Source: Coprobacter fastidiosus
Lineage (GTDB): Bacteria > Bacteroidota > Bacteroidia > Bacteroidales > Coprobacteraceae
NCBI RefSeq assembly: GCF_030296935.1
Contig: NZ_AP028032.1
Location: 868,001 to 932,000, forward strand
DNA length: 64,000 nucleotides
Reading direction: 5' to 3'
Part shown: in pieces, positions 63,640-64,000 of the stretch
Layout: each line of letters starts with the position of its first letter
Numbering within the stretch: the stretch's first letter is position 1
Position numbers and translations under genes: made by a program
The notes under the pieces: model-generated
Seen by the model: only the letters and a program-made list of their open reading frames with translations
What the model was told of the DNA's origin: nothing
The model's database searches: none

Positions 63640-64000
63640 ATGAATAACAGAAACGTCATGGAAAATTTCAGCAAAAAACTTATCAGTTTTGCACTCGTGG
63701 CTCTCGTTAGTTCCGGAGTATCCATTGGTGCTTACTCCTTTCTAAACCGCTCGAAATCAATAAGCGATAACGCTATTGAGGAAGCCGGAAGCAAATACGC
63801 CAAACCCGTAGCTTTTACTCCGGTTTCAAACCGTCCGGCTATTGAAACCGATTTTACAAAAGCGGCGGCCAGTACAGTAAATGCCGTTGTCAGTATAAAA
63901 TCTACGACATCTGCCAAACAACAACAGCAAGGAATGATGCAAGATCCTTTCTTTGAATTCTTTTTCGGACAAAGAGGGGGTGGAAATATGAAACCTCAAC
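63640..64000 (+). CDS. degP: HtrA/DegP-family serine protease, N-terminal part (partial)
   Basis: The start of a Do-type periplasmic protease/chaperone that degrades misfolded envelope proteins; the gene runs off the window. The ATG at 63640 opens MNNRNVMENFSKKLI, with a second in-frame ATG at 63658. A membrane anchor or signal (about residues 14-31: LISFALVALVSSGVSIGA) is followed by a DFTKAAASTVNAVVSIKS segment that precedes the trypsin-like domain in DegP proteins. The spacer QQGMMQDPFFEFFFG matches the glutamine/phenylalanine-rich linker before the catalytic domain. The catalytic triad is outside the window. Confidence 0.87.
   Translation, partial: MNNRNVMENFSKKLISFALVALVSSGVSIGAYSFLNRSKSISDNAIEEAGSKYAKPVAFTPVSNRPAIETDFTKAAASTVNAVVSIKSTTSAKQQQQGMMQDPFFEFFFGQRGGGNMKPQ

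Overview
The window looks like a chromosomal segment of a member of the order Bacteroidales (phylum Bacteroidota). The evidence is an AT-rich sequence with almost no Shine-Dalgarno sites. Many genes are preceded by the Bacteroidota -7 promoter element TAnnTTTG. Lineage-typical families are present (DUF4296 and DUF4827 lipoproteins, eukaryote-type GT3 glycogen synthase, a Nudix-type xylose regulator, a four-subunit 2-oxoacid:ferredoxin oxidoreductase). A genus such as Coprobacter or Barnesiella is only a guess. I see no insertion sequence, prophage, integrase or CRISPR array, so the window reads mostly as core genome with some carbohydrate-degradation genes.

Layout. 1-4.6 kb: end of ileS, a DksA-like protein, lspA and two small genes. 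4.6-10.2 kb (minus): a sugar aminotransferase and a glycogen synthase/phosphorylase pair. 10.4-14.9 kb: small housekeeping and hypothetical genes, including a 52-residue YqaE/Pmp3 membrane peptide at 14306-14464. 14.9-24.5 kb: a zinc alcohol dehydrogenase, glmM, nrnA, a DsbD-like transporter with an altered thioredoxin motif, mazG, a SpoU methyltransferase, nfo and dCMP deaminase. 24.5-31 kb: S41 protease, 5-formyl-THF cyclo-ligase, an odd pair made of a degenerate ScdA/hemerythrin-like protein and a LuxR-type regulator, and an M16 protease. 31-39 kb: a GH95 fucosidase, the vor/kor operon, a secreted beta-helix-like protein and malate dehydrogenase. 39-44.5 kb (minus): a TonB-like protein and two large secreted enzymes, one resembling clan-D alpha-galactosidases. 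44.5-50.6 kb: membrane and hypothetical proteins, two tRNA-Ser genes that look like a tandem duplication, thioredoxin, a split chromate transporter, folC and ridA. 50.8-56.1 kb: the xylose cluster xylR-xylB-xylA-xylE. 56.2-63 kb: an SLC13 permease, a GT2 glycosyltransferase, a heparinase II/III-family enzyme and a YihY-family membrane protein. The window ends with RNase P RNA (minus) and the start of an HtrA/DegP protease.

Genes that work together: the Nudix regulator, kinase, isomerase and symporter form a complete D-xylose uptake and catabolism unit. The glgA/glgP pair stores and mobilises glucan. The four vor/kor genes encode one ferredoxin-linked oxidoreductase. dCMP deaminase, MazG and nfo are nucleotide or DNA quality functions but are not one operon.

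No clear-cut new system is visible. The best candidates for something undescribed are the degenerate ScdA/hemerythrin plus LuxR pair (26.7-28.1 kb), the two-gene secreted enzyme operon (40.1-44.2 kb), the DsbD with CxxS in place of CxxC, and a short dispersed repeat/hairpin family in intergenic DNA. Family names are recognised by eye; no database search was possible.
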